43,177 nt of DNA from an uncultured Spirochaetales bacterium (GTDB lineage Bacteria > Spirochaetota > Spirochaetia > Sphaerochaetales > Sphaerochaetaceae), in NCBI GenBank assembly GCA_949283235.1, contig CASDRY010000013.1:1-43177 (forward strand), given 5' to 3'. Made by a program: the position numbers and the translations under genes. The notes under the pieces are model-generated. The model was not told the DNA's origin. It saw only the letters and a list, made by a program, of their open reading frames with translations, and ran no database searches. Below are positions 33,843 to 41,814 of this stretch, piece after piece. Numbering within the stretch: position 1 is the stretch's first letter; every line of letters starts with the position of its first letter.

Positions 33843-34645
33843 TGAAAAAGGAATTCGGCTCATCTGTTCTCGTTACAGGAGCTTCTAGTGGAATCGGGAA
33901 AGCAATAGCCTCCCTCTTTGCTGCAAATGGCTATACAGTATATGCAGTAAGCAGAAGCATCAAGGAAAAGAGGGAGAGCATTGGTTGTGGAGAAATTATC
34001 TCCATACGTGGAGATATTACAGACATTGAGTCAATAAAGGCGCTCAGAGCAAGAATCGATAAGCTCTCGATAATAATCCATGCAGCAGGTTATGGTATTG
34101 CGGGAAGCGCTGAGGATGTCTCCGGAGAAATTGCCAGAAAGCAGATGGAGACAAACTACATCGGCCCGATAAATGTAAACAACATCTTTCTCCCTCTTCT
34201 CAGGGAAAACAGGAAATCCCTTGTAATTTTCATTTCCAGTATCGCTGGCAGAGTGCCTATACCATTTCAAAGTCACTATTCCTCATCGAAATATGCGATA
34301 GAAGCATACTCAGAAGCATTGAGAATGGAAGGAAAGCCTTTTGGTCTTACGACAGTACTTCTGGAACCTGGAGATACAAAGACCGGTTTCACTTCCAAAA
34401 GGAAAAAATACATACCTGAGAATTCCATCTATAAGACAGCAGCTGATAAAGCAATAGCAAAGATGGAAAAAGACGAGGAGAATGGAAGAAGCCCAGAAAC
34501 AGTTGCCTCAGCAGCGCTTTCCGTAGCTTCAAAGAAGAATCCTCCTATAAGAAAACCAATTGGCTTTGAATACTCTGCCCTGATGCTTCTGCTAAGGATT
34601 CTTCCACAGAAAGCTGTGGAAATGATTCTAAGAAAGCTATATTGA
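33842..34645 (+). CDS. Short-chain dehydrogenase/reductase
   Basis: 267 residues, classical SDR. Cofactor loop TGASSGIGKAIA (about 12-23), catalytic Ser in FISSIAGRVPIPFQ and the YSSSK Tyr/Lys pair. A basic residue pattern after the second strand (AVSRS) suggests NADP(H). The C-terminal segment PIRKPIGFEYSALMLLLRILPQKAVEMIL resembles SDRs acting on lipid-like substrates near membranes, but substrate is unknown. ATG overlaps the pncB stop (TGATG). Confidence 0.88.
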   Translation: MKKEFGSSVLVTGASSGIGKAIASLFAANGYTVYAVSRSIKEKRESIGCGEIISIRGDITDIESIKALRARIDKLSIIIHAAGYGIAGSAEDVSGEIARKQMETNYIGPINVNNIFLPLLRENRKSLVIFISSIAGRVPIPFQSHYSSSKYAIEAYSEALRMEGKPFGLTTVLLEPGDTKTGFTSKRKKYIPENSIYKTAADKAIAKMEKDEENGRSPETVASAALSVASKKNPPIRKPIGFEYSALMLLLRILPQKAVEMILRKLY

Positions 34646-34684
34646 GAACTGACTATTTTTAGCTATTTACTGGATGTATGTACT

Positions 34685-35113
34685 TCAAATATTCAGCACC
34701 TCATCCTGACCAGAGAGTCCAGCCATACCCATATAAAGTTTGTAATACAGCCCTTTCTGAGCCATTAATTCATCATGGTTACCACGCTCAGTAATCTTAC
34801 CATGTTCAAGCACCATGATTGCATCAGCGTTATGAACTGTTGATAATCTATGAGCTATAACAAAAACGGTCCTCCCCTCCATAAGCTTGTCCATTCCCTT
34901 CTCAATCAGGTCCTCTGTCCTTGTATCGATAGAGGATGTAGCTTCATCGAGAATAAGCACAGGAGGATCGGCAACCGCCGCTCGTGCAATTGCTAAAAGC
35001 TGTCTTTGTCCCTGTGAAAGGTCTGCCCCATCGTTTGTGATCATTGTGTCATAACCATCTGAAAGACGACGTATGAATGAGTCGGCATTTGCTGTAATAG
35101 CAGCTGCCCACAC
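34685..35113 (-). pseudogene. Truncated ABC exporter, C-terminal ATPase fragment
   Basis: About 142 residues matching only the last part of an ABC-type multidrug or lipid exporter: ANADSFIRRLSDGYDT, signature LSQGQRQLLAIARA, Walker B LILDEATSSID and the H-loop AHRLST. The membrane domain, Walker A and Q-loop are missing. The frame opens with a GTG (35113) that lies inside a hairpin at the break, with no ribosome site. It cannot be an active transporter; it is a remnant of a once longer gene running in from upstream. Confidence 0.88.
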
Positions 35114-35130
35114 TATGAAAGCGTGGGCAG
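35104..35130. repeat. Hairpin at the break of the truncated ABC gene
   Basis: CTGCCCAC (35104-35111) pairs with GTGGGCAG (35123-35130) around an 11-nt loop, exactly where similarity to the ABC transporter ends. Imperfect palindromes like this mark the ends of IS200/IS605-type elements; here no transposase remains, so that origin is a guess. Confidence 0.5.
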
Positions 35131-35188
35131 AACGTGGTCAAAACCCCTTTTTTGAGGCTTTTTCAGGTAAATCTAAAATGCTGATTCC

Positions 35189-35998
35189 TTACAGCGTATT
35201 AGGATCGAGATTTGCCTGCTCTATATCCTTGAAATAGCGATATGTAGAGACTTTGAGCTCATCGCAAGCAGGCTCATCACACACAATGATAGCACGGCGA
35301 TGCATCTGCAGAGCAGAACATGTCCAAGCCTGTGAAACACCACCTTCAACAGTATGCTGCAAAGCTCTTGCTTTATTGTGTCCATTCACAAGGATCATGA
35401 CTTCCTTTGCATCCATTACAGTCTGGACTCCGACAGTAAGCGCTGTGGAAGGAACATCTGCGATATTTCCACCGAAGAAACGTGAATTCATGACCTTTGT
35501 GTCATATGTAAGGGATTTCTCCCTTGTGCGAGAAGATAGTGAGCTGAAAGGCTCATTGAAAGCGATGTGCCCGTCCGCGCCAATTCCTCCAAGGAACAAG
35601 TCGATGCCACCATAGGAAGCGATCTTATCCTCATATCTCTGGCACTCCGCAACCGCATCTTCTGCATTCCCATTCAGGAGATTGGTATTCTCTGGAAGAA
35701 TATCGATATGATCGAAGAAATTAGTATGCATGAATGTGTAATAGCTCTGCTCATGCTCCCTTGGAAGCCCTACATATTCATCCATATTGAATGTCACGAC
35801 ATTCTTGAATGAGATATATCCTGACTTATTCAGCTTGATAAGCTCCTTATATGTTCCTATAGGAGATGATCCTGTAGGGAGTCCCAGAACAAAAGGCCTT
35901 GTCTCCCCCTTTCTCTCATGCTCCTTAATGCGTCCTGCAATATAGCGAGCAGCCCACTGTGACAGCTTTTCATAATCTGGCTCTATAATAACTCTCAT
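35189..35998 (-). CDS. nagB: Glucosamine-6-phosphate deaminase
   Basis: 269 residues, the long canonical Nag[14 protein letters not shown] phosphate loop, FNMDEYVG catalytic Asp, [14 protein letters not shown] with the His and Glu of the active site, and VNGHNKA. Converts glucosamine-6-phosphate to fructose-6-phosphate and ammonia. It stands alone without nagA. AAGGAGG (36003-36009) precedes the ATG. Confidence 0.95.
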   Translation of the reverse strand: MRVIIEPDYEKLSQWAARYIAGRIKEHERKGETRPFVLGLPTGSSPIGTYKELIKLNKSGYISFKNVVTFNMDEYVGLPREHEQSYYTFMHTNFFDHIDILPENTNLLNGNAEDAVAECQRYEDKIASYGGIDLFLGGIGADGHIAFNEPFSSLSSRTREKSLTYDTKVMNSRFFGGNIADVPSTALTVGVQTVMDAKEVMILVNGHNKARALQHTVEGGVSQAWTCSALQMHRRAIIVCDEPACDELKVSTYRYFKDIEQANLDPNTL

Positions 35999-36014
35999 AC
36001 TTCCTCCTTATCCG

Positions 36015-36043
36015 AGAATACCATTCCTTTCATTCATTCGCAA
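36015..36043 (-). promoter_or_regulatory. nagB promoter
   Basis: TTGCGA (36038-36043) and TATTCT (36015-36020) are 17 nt apart on the minus strand, followed by a normal leader with AAGGAGG. Confidence 0.6.
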
Positions 36044-36044
36044 A

Positions 36045-36536
36045 CTATTGCGCTTTCTCAGCAACAAGCTCCTTACCCTCCTTGCCACTGAGATGCTCTA
36101 TCTGTAATTCAAGCATGCAAAGCGCCTTCCAGTCTTTCTGGATATAGCTTTCCATATGCTCCTCCGTATCCATCGGAGCATACTTAACTGCAAGCTTTTT
36201 GATATCTTCAAGCTTTCTCTCATCATTTACAATCTCAATCCTACCGAAAGCTATCACACTCCTGAACTTAGTCGTATAAAGCTCAGGAACGACATCATCT
36301 TTATCAACAACACAGAAAGAGGCTTTGGAGGATTTCCTTATAGCATCGATTTTATGACCTGTAATGGCAGAGTGGAAAATAATGCGCCCGTCATCATAGA
36401 CATAGCTTATTGGAAGCGCATATGGATAATCATCATCACCAGAGAGTGCCAGAACTCCATGAGAGCCTCTCTTCAGGATTTCAATAGCCGCTTCTTCTGT
36501 AAGCTTCTGTCCCTTTCTCCTCATATCTCTGAACAT
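36045..36536 (-). CDS. Pyridoxamine 5'-phosphate oxidase-like flavoprotein (NimA-type)
   Basis: 163 residues with an N-terminal basic helix (MFRDMRRKGQKL), then GVLALSGDDDYPYALPISYVYDDGRIIFHSA, the hallmark of small FMN-binding split-barrel proteins related to NimA. Some members reduce nitroimidazoles; most have unknown substrates. The ATG lies on the mnmA stop (TAATG, 36534-36538), with the ribosome site GGAGGG inside the end of mnmA. Confidence 0.85.
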   Translation of the reverse strand: MFRDMRRKGQKLTEEAAIEILKRGSHGVLALSGDDDYPYALPISYVYDDGRIIFHSAITGHKIDAIRKSSKASFCVVDKDDVVPELYTTKFRSVIAFGRIEIVNDERKLEDIKKLAVKYAPMDTEEHMESYIQKDWKALCMLELQIEHLSGKEGKELVAEKAQ

Positions 36537-37606
36537 TATCCCTCCTGACCGGAAATAATTCCGGAAGCGGCAACAGCATCGCGGTAGTACACAACAGCGC
36601 TCTGTCCTGGTGCAGCTCCTTTCACATAGTCTAAGAATTCCACTTCAAAGCCCTCCCCCGTCCTTCTGACATGAGCTTCAGCAGGCTTTGACATGCTCCT
36701 GATTTTCACAGTGTAGATTGTATCGGGATCGAAATCATCGACAGCTCCGAATACAGCATCCCCTGCTTTCACGACAGTGCTATGAGTACTGGGTTCAGTT
36801 CCGACCACAACAAGATTCCTGTCAGGATCGAGAGAGATAACATAAAGAGGCTCAGAATAAGCTATGCCCAGACCTTTCCTCTGTCCTATCGTATAATGCC
36901 AGAATCCATTATGCTGTCCAAGAATGGTACCATCTTCAAGAACTATGTCCCCTTTCTTATCTTCAACAGCTAACAGTTCCGTATAGTCGCCACCATAGAA
37001 ATCCTGGCTCTCAGACTGGCCTTTCTCGTGGAAACCAAGAATCTCATCGATTTCCCTGATCTCGCTTTTAAGATAATCTCCAAGAGGAAAGAGAACAGAT
37101 GAAAGCTGTTCCTGAGAAAGCCTCGAAAGAAAATAGCTCTGGTCTTTCTTCTCATCCCTGGCCTTTAGCACAGCATAGCGCCCGTTCTCTAGCTTTCTCA
37201 CTCTCGCATAATGCCCTGTAGCAAAGTAATCAAAAGGAAGCAGCTCCCTCGCGTAATCAAGCATGGCTCCGAATTTTATCTTCTGATTACACCAGATACA
37301 GGGATTTGGCGTATGCCCGTTCATATACTCTGAACGGAAATTATCGAGAACAGCACTTTCAAAAAGATCTGAGCAATCAACAGTGAAATGCCTTATTCCG
37401 ATTCTCTCTGAAATCTCCCTTATCTTCTCAAGGTCTTTTGATTTATCAGGGCTGTAACAGCTATTTGCAGACATCGGCATCGGATATGGGGAATCAGGCT
37501 TCCAGATAAGCATCGTTATTCCCTCTACCTCATACCCAGCTTTCTTCAATAGATAAGCAGCTACCGAGGAATCTATTCCTCCTGACATTCCTACAAGAAC
37601 TCTCAC
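36536..37606 (-). CDS. mnmA: tRNA-specific 2-thiouridylase
   Basis: 356 residues, GTG start. PP-loop ATPase that thiolates U34 of Lys, Glu and Gln tRNAs. PP-loop GMSGGIDSSVAAYLL, TPNPCIWCNQKIKFG with the first catalytic Cys, KDQSYFLSRLSQ, and HYTIGQRKGLGI. Two departures: the position of the second catalytic Cys (normally xGICFIG) reads SQDFYGGDY, with Tyr; and the first Cys is part of a CxxC. This form may belong to a recognised Fe-S or single-Cys branch. TAATAT lies 6 nt before the GTG. Confidence 0.92.
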   Translation of the reverse strand: MRVLVGMSGGIDSSVAAYLLKKAGYEVEGITMLIWKPDSPYPMPMSANSCYSPDKSKDLEKIREISERIGIRHFTVDCSDLFESAVLDNFRSEYMNGHTPNPCIWCNQKIKFGAMLDYARELLPFDYFATGHYARVRKLENGRYAVLKARDEKKDQSYFLSRLSQEQLSSVLFPLGDYLKSEIREIDEILGFHEKGQSESQDFYGGDYTELLAVEDKKGDIVLEDGTILGQHNGFWHYTIGQRKGLGIAYSEPLYVISLDPDRNLVVVGTEPSTHSTVVKAGDAVFGAVDDFDPDTIYTVKIRSMSKPAEAHVRRTGEGFEVEFLDYVKGAAPGQSAVVYYRDAVAASGIISGQEG

Positions 37607-37612
37607 AGCGCT

Positions 37613-37618
37613 ATATTA
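37613..37618 (-). promoter_or_regulatory. -10 element, leaderless geometry (mnmA)
   Basis: TAATAT (4 of 6) on the minus strand, 6 nt before the GTG at 37606; no ribosome site. Confidence 0.45.
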
Positions 37619-37647
37619 GCATAAGAGAATGAAACAGAATATGGCTA

Positions 37648-38979
37648 TTATTCGATAATAGGCAGCTCAACAGAGAAGATACTTCCCTGTCCTTCATAGC
37701 TTTCAACACTGCATTTTCCACCATGTGCTTCAGCTATCTCCTTGACTATCGAAAGCCCAAGTCCCGCTCCTGAAGATGAGTCCATCGTTCTTGAAGGATC
37801 AACCTGATAGAATCTATCCCAGATTCTCCCAAGGTGCTCTGAGGAGATTCCTTTTCCATTATCCTCAACAGCTATGACAGCATTGCCCTCATGCCTTGAA
37901 ATACGAAGTATGACAAATCCTCCATTCTTTCCATATGAAATGGCATTCGAAACAAGATTTATCATGAGACGTGCCAGCATGCCTTGATCAGCATTTACTG
38001 TTATATCATCAGAAGACTTCAAAGTGAGCGAGATACTCTTCTCCGCAGCTTTATCCTCCATTGTGGAGAGAACCATCTCTCCAAGCTCTGCAAGGTTAAA
38101 GCTTTCCTTATTGATCTTCAGCGTTCCTTTATCAGAACGAGCGAGAGTCAGCAGTTCAGATACTAGCCTGGACATCTTCTCCCCTTGCCTTGATATCACA
38201 GCAATAGCTTCATCCATCTTCTCAGGCTCTGAAGTATGGTTCTGTGCATAATCTGCTTCAGCGAGAATAACAGATATAGGTGTTCTCAATTCGTGTGATG
38301 CATCAGATGTGAACTGCTTTTCCTTCTCGAATGCCGCTTCAAGTCTTTCAAGCATGCTATCGAAAGCACTAGCCATCTGATGAATCTCATCGCTTCCTTC
38401 TCCTAGACCAATCCGTTTCGAGAGATCATTTGAATCCGCAATATCCCCCGCAGTAGCAATAACCTTGTCAGCCGGGGCGAAGGATCTTCTGACTATCAGA
38501 TAACCACCAAACGCTGCAAGCACAACCATGAAAGGAAGGAGAATTATTATCACGAACTGCATTGAGGAGAAAAGAGACCCCATATCATAGGCTCTTGCAG
38601 CACCTCGGAGAAAGAAACCATCTCCTATCGGGATATCAAGCACATACCACGAACCATACTCACCCGCTATACTCTGCAATCTATTCTCATCATATAGAGT
38701 CACTGGAGCATCTTCTGGAAAACGTCCTTCAATAAGCTCCTCTCCATTCCAGATTGAGATGTACACACCATCATCGAAATAATCGAGGTCATCTGTACGG
38801 ACACGCCCATCACGCACCCATACATCCTCAGCGGCATCATGGACAACTTCTTCCAGATTCCTGATTGAGCTGCGCTCCACCATTACCCCGCTAAGGGAGA
38901 AAAGGATTAAGGCTGCAACAATAACAAGAACAGTCATCCAGATTGTATACCATATGACAATCTTCTTCTTAATTGTCAT
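37648..38979 (-). CDS. Membrane sensor histidine kinase (EnvZ/BaeS-like)
   Basis: 443 residues from the ATG at 38979 (GGAGG 8 nt upstream; the in-frame GTG at 38988 lies on that ribosome site). TM1 (about 7-31), a periplasmic sensor of about 105 residues, TM2 (about 141-164), HAMP, HisKA with His229 (SHELRTPISVI), and the ATPase domain with DNGKGISSEHLGRIWDRFY and GAGLGLSIVKE. It overlaps the response-regulator gene by 11 nt. Confidence 0.92.
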   Translation of the reverse strand: MTIKKKIVIWYTIWMTVLVIVAALILFSLSGVMVERSSIRNLEEVVHDAAEDVWVRDGRVRTDDLDYFDDGVYISIWNGEELIEGRFPEDAPVTLYDENRLQSIAGEYGSWYVLDIPIGDGFFLRGAARAYDMGSLFSSMQFVIIILLPFMVVLAAFGGYLIVRRSFAPADKVIATAGDIADSNDLSKRIGLGEGSDEIHQMASAFDSMLERLEAAFEKEKQFTSDASHELRTPISVILAEADYAQNHTSEPEKMDEAIAVISRQGEKMSRLVSELLTLARSDKGTLKINKESFNLAELGEMVLSTMEDKAAEKSISLTLKSSDDITVNADQGMLARLMINLVSNAISYGKNGGFVILRISRHEGNAVIAVEDNGKGISSEHLGRIWDRFYQVDPSRTMDSSSGAGLGLSIVKEIAEAHGGKCSVESYEGQGSIFSVELPIIE

Positions 38980-39655
38980 CCGCCTCACCTCCGATCATAT
39001 ATCCCGAACCTCTTATGGTATGGATAAGCTTTTCACTCTCTCCATCATCGATTTTCTTTCTCAGGTAGCGAATATAGACATCAACGACATTTGACTCACC
39101 ATCATAATCCCAGGACCAGATATGCTCTCTGATTGACTCTCTGCTGAGTACAATGCCTTCATTGCGCATCATGTATTCGAGTATTGAATATTCCTTTGAA
39201 CTGAGTTCAATCCTCCGTCCGTTTCTGACAACTTTATGCGAGGATGTATCAAGCACAAGGTTTCCTATAGTCAAGACAGAAGAACGCTCAACTGTCGATG
39301 AACGCCGGAGAAGAACTCTCATCCTTGCAAGAAGCTCGCTGAATGAGAATGGTTTAACAAGATAATCATCAGCTCCTGTATCAAGGCCTCTTACTCTATC
39401 AGAAACCTCATCTCGGGCTGTGAGAAAAAGAACAGGGGACTTTCCACCCTCCTCTCTGTATCTTCTAAGGACCTCAAAACCATCAAGCTTCGGCATCATG
39501 ACATCAAGAAGGACAATGTCATAGCTGACTGTATTCATGAACTCAAGCGCGGAGAGACCATCATAAACGGAATCGACTGCATATTTCTCATCCTCCAGCC
39601 GTTTCCTTATTATTCCATTGAGTTCTCTTTCATCCTCTGCAACAAGAACGCGCAT
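38969..39655 (-). CDS. OmpR-type response regulator
   Basis: 228 residues from the second of two adjacent ATGs, which has proper spacing from AAGGAGG (the first ATG at 39658 sits too close). Receiver with VAEDERE, phospho-acceptor in LLDVMMPK and VKPFSF lysine; winged helix ending IHTIRGSGYMIG. Partner of the membrane kinase. Two direct repeats (39687-39705) upstream look like its own binding site, so it probably controls itself and the divergent membrane-protein gene. Confidence 0.92.
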   Translation of the reverse strand: MRVLVAEDERELNGIIRKRLEDEKYAVDSVYDGLSALEFMNTVSYDIVLLDVMMPKLDGFEVLRRYREEGGKSPVLFLTARDEVSDRVRGLDTGADDYLVKPFSFSELLARMRVLLRRSSTVERSSVLTIGNLVLDTSSHKVVRNGRRIELSSKEYSILEYMMRNEGIVLSRESIREHIWSWDYDGESNVVDVYIRYLRKKIDDGESEKLIHTIRGSGYMIGGEADDN

Positions 39656-39669
39656 CATTCCTCCTTAGG

Positions 39670-39675
39670 CTATTA
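39670..39675 (-). promoter_or_regulatory. -10 element of the two-component operon
   Basis: TAATAG on the minus strand; its -35 region falls inside the direct repeats at 39687-39705, as in activator-dependent promoters. Confidence 0.45.
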
Positions 39676-39686
39676 TCTCCCAGAAA

Positions 39687-39705
39687 GATTAAAACCTGAT
39701 TAAAA
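39687..39705. promoter_or_regulatory. Direct repeats, OmpR/PhoB-type operator
   Basis: GATTAAAA occurs twice with an 11-bp period (39687-39694 and 39698-39705), one helical turn apart, the spacing used by OmpR/PhoB-family dimers. It lies between the response-regulator gene and the divergent gene at 39751. Confidence 0.65.
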
Positions 39706-39750
39706 TTCATCATCTTGCAATTTCTGCCCTTGTAGCTATACAACAATGGT

Positions 39751-40392
39751 ATGAGAAGGGAACATCTTGGTACAAGATTAATTGTCCTGATAATAGGGCT
39801 CTGGATTATGGCCTTGGGAGTAGCTTTATCCATCCAGGCTGATCTTGGAACCTCTCCGATTTCAGGAGTTCCTTATACTCTGAGCTTGATTACGCCTCTT
39901 TCCGTCGGAGTTCTGACGATATTGATGCATATAGTCTTCATCACTCTCCAGATACTGATACTGAGAAAGAATTACAGCCCCATACAGCTATTGCAGCTTC
40001 CTATAGCATTAGTTTTTGGCGTCATGACAGATGGTGCAGTATATGTGCTGAGAAATGTAAATCCGTCAGGTTATATGGAATCATTACTATTCTGCTTTCT
40101 TGGGATAATAATGGTCGCAATAGGAGTCTCTGCAGAAGTTGCTTCAGATGCTGTACCACTTGCAGGAGAGGGACTTGCAATCGCGATTTTCAGAAGAACA
40201 GGGATGAAATTCGGAACAGCGAAGGTAGCAGTTGATTGCTCTCTTGTCACCATCGCATTAATCCTTTCACTGTTTTTCCTTCACTCGCTTGGAGCGATAA
40301 GAGAAGGTACGATTTTCGCGGCAATCCTAGTAGGAACCATCGCAAGACAGATCAACAGGGCTGTCATCCCACTAAGAGAGAAATTCCTATAG
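39751..40392 (+). CDS. YczE/YitT-like integral membrane protein
   Basis: 213 residues, about five or six hydrophobic helices: GLWIMALGVALSIQADLGTSPISGVPYTLS at the N-terminus and VASDAVPLAGEGLAIAIFRRTG in the middle. Conserved in many bacteria; function unknown, probably transport. A TACAAC hexamer lies 6 nt before the ATG (TATACA is an alternative), and no ribosome site is seen. Divergent from the two-component operon and sharing its operator region, so possibly a target. The 3' end overlaps the MATE gene by 6 nt. Confidence 0.8.
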   Translation: MRREHLGTRLIVLIIGLWIMALGVALSIQADLGTSPISGVPYTLSLITPLSVGVLTILMHIVFITLQILILRKNYSPIQLLQLPIALVFGVMTDGAVYVLRNVNPSGYMESLLFCFLGIIMVAIGVSAEVASDAVPLAGEGLAIAIFRRTGMKFGTAKVAVDCSLVTIALILSLFFLHSLGAIREGTIFAAILVGTIARQINRAVIPLREKFL

Positions 40393-41745
40393 AGCGTGAC
40401 GATTATCCAGAGCGTGCAGCCAGTTTGCTTTAAGAAGGTATATCACGAATATGAGAGAGGATAACATCCAGGTTATAGGATAAGCTGAATACACGATTTC
40501 AATTCTATGAACGAAAAGCAATGTTATCGTGATGTAAGCAACTCGGAAGATACACCAGCATCCAAGCATTATGAACATAGGGACAGTTGCCTTGCCTGCG
40601 CCACGCAATACTCCTGCTATGCAATGGGAAAGAGCGAGGAAGCAGTAGAATAATGCTTCTATATGTGCCTGTCGCGCTCCATATGCAACAACTTCAGGAG
40701 TTGAATTGAATAGCGATACAAGATAAGGAGAGAAGAGAAAGATGAAGATACCTATGCATTCTGCCATCGTGACAGAACATAGCATTCCAAACCTGGCTCC
40801 AGCCTTTGCTCTTTCATATTTTCTCGCACCAAGATTCTGTCCAACAAATGTAGTAAGTCCCAATGAAAAGCTTGTTATAGGAAGGAAAGCGAAGCCTTCT
40901 ATCTTGGAATACGCACCACTTCCAGCAACCGCGACAGAAGCAAATGTATTTATGTTTGTCTGAACAACAATGTTCGCAAAATTAATAACAGAGTTCTGTA
41001 CTCCAGAAGGAAGACCAAAGGAGATTATCTGACGAAGCATCATCCTATCGATTCTTATATCCCTTATTCTAACCCTGTATCCGCTATCATCCTTCATGAG
41101 TTTTCTCAGGCAGAGTATCGAGCTAACAGCCTGGGACATTATAGTTGCGAAGGCGGCTCCCCCTACTCCTAATCTGACGACTCCGACAAGGAAAAGGTCC
41201 AAGAAGATGTTAATTATTGATGACAGGATAAGATAATAGAGAGGATGTCGGCTGTCTCCCAATGCGTTCATTATTCCCATCATGATGTTATAAAGGACGG
41301 AGAAGACTATTCCGAAACAGTATATTCTGAAGTATTCAATGCTCTGTGGCATTATATCTTCAGGAGTCTGCATCCAACGAAGAATCACAGGTGTCATGAT
41401 GCTGCCAAAGAAAACGAGGAAAAGACCGCAGATAACTCCAAATGCGATATCTGTATGTATTGCCCTCCGGAGCTTCTCCATGTCCTTCGCTCCAAAGAAG
41501 CGGGATATCACAACACCAGCGCCTATTGCCATGCCGTTAAAGAAGCCAACCATCAGATTTATCAAAGGTGTTGATGATGATACAGCAGCAAGAGCTTCCG
41601 CTCCAACGAAATTTCCTACTATTACGGAATCAGCAGCATTGTACAATTGCTGAAATAGATTAGAGAGAAGAAGCGGTATGGCAAACAGGATGAGGCTTTT
41701 CTTTATCGGGCCTTCCGTGAAATCTTTAGCTGAATTGGATGACAT
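40387..41745 (-). CDS. MATE family multidrug exporter
   Basis: 452 residues, twelve membrane helices. N-terminus LILFAIPLLLSNLFQQLYNAADSVIVGNFVG is diagnostic of the DinF/NorM-like MATE group; repeated SFGLPSGVQNSVINFANIVVQTNINTF opens the second half. Exchanges cations for drugs or metabolites; substrate unknown. TACAAA lies 6 nt before the ATG with no ribosome site. Confidence 0.93.
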   Translation of the reverse strand: MSSNSAKDFTEGPIKKSLILFAIPLLLSNLFQQLYNAADSVIVGNFVGAEALAAVSSSTPLINLMVGFFNGMAIGAGVVISRFFGAKDMEKLRRAIHTDIAFGVICGLFLVFFGSIMTPVILRWMQTPEDIMPQSIEYFRIYCFGIVFSVLYNIMMGIMNALGDSRHPLYYLILSSIINIFLDLFLVGVVRLGVGGAAFATIMSQAVSSILCLRKLMKDDSGYRVRIRDIRIDRMMLRQIISFGLPSGVQNSVINFANIVVQTNINTFASVAVAGSGAYSKIEGFAFLPITSFSLGLTTFVGQNLGARKYERAKAGARFGMLCSVTMAECIGIFIFLFSPYLVSLFNSTPEVVAYGARQAHIEALFYCFLALSHCIAGVLRGAGKATVPMFIMLGCWCIFRVAYITITLLFVHRIEIVYSAYPITWMLSSLIFVIYLLKANWLHALDNRHAL

Positions 41746-41751
41746 ACTTCA

Positions 41752-41757
41752 TTTGTA
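41752..41757 (-). promoter_or_regulatory. -10 element, leaderless geometry (MATE gene)
   Basis: TACAAA (4 of 6) on the minus strand, 6 nt before the ATG at 41745; TTGTTT lies 17 nt further upstream. Confidence 0.5.
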
Positions 41758-41802
41758 AATCCAAGAGAGAATAAAAACAACCACGAATATGGTTTTTGCA
41801 GC

Positions 41803-41808
41803 TATCAT
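41803..41808 (+). promoter_or_regulatory. -10 element, leaderless geometry (PARG-like gene)
   Basis: TATCAT (5 of 6) lies 6 nt before the ATG at 41815; no ribosome site. Confidence 0.55.
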
Positions 41809-41814
41809 AATCTT

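Noticed and set aside
34646..35188. A working ABC transporter operon with the SDR gene or nagB
   Set aside because: Only the end of one ATPase domain is present, without Walker A or membrane domain, and it runs opposite to the SDR gene.
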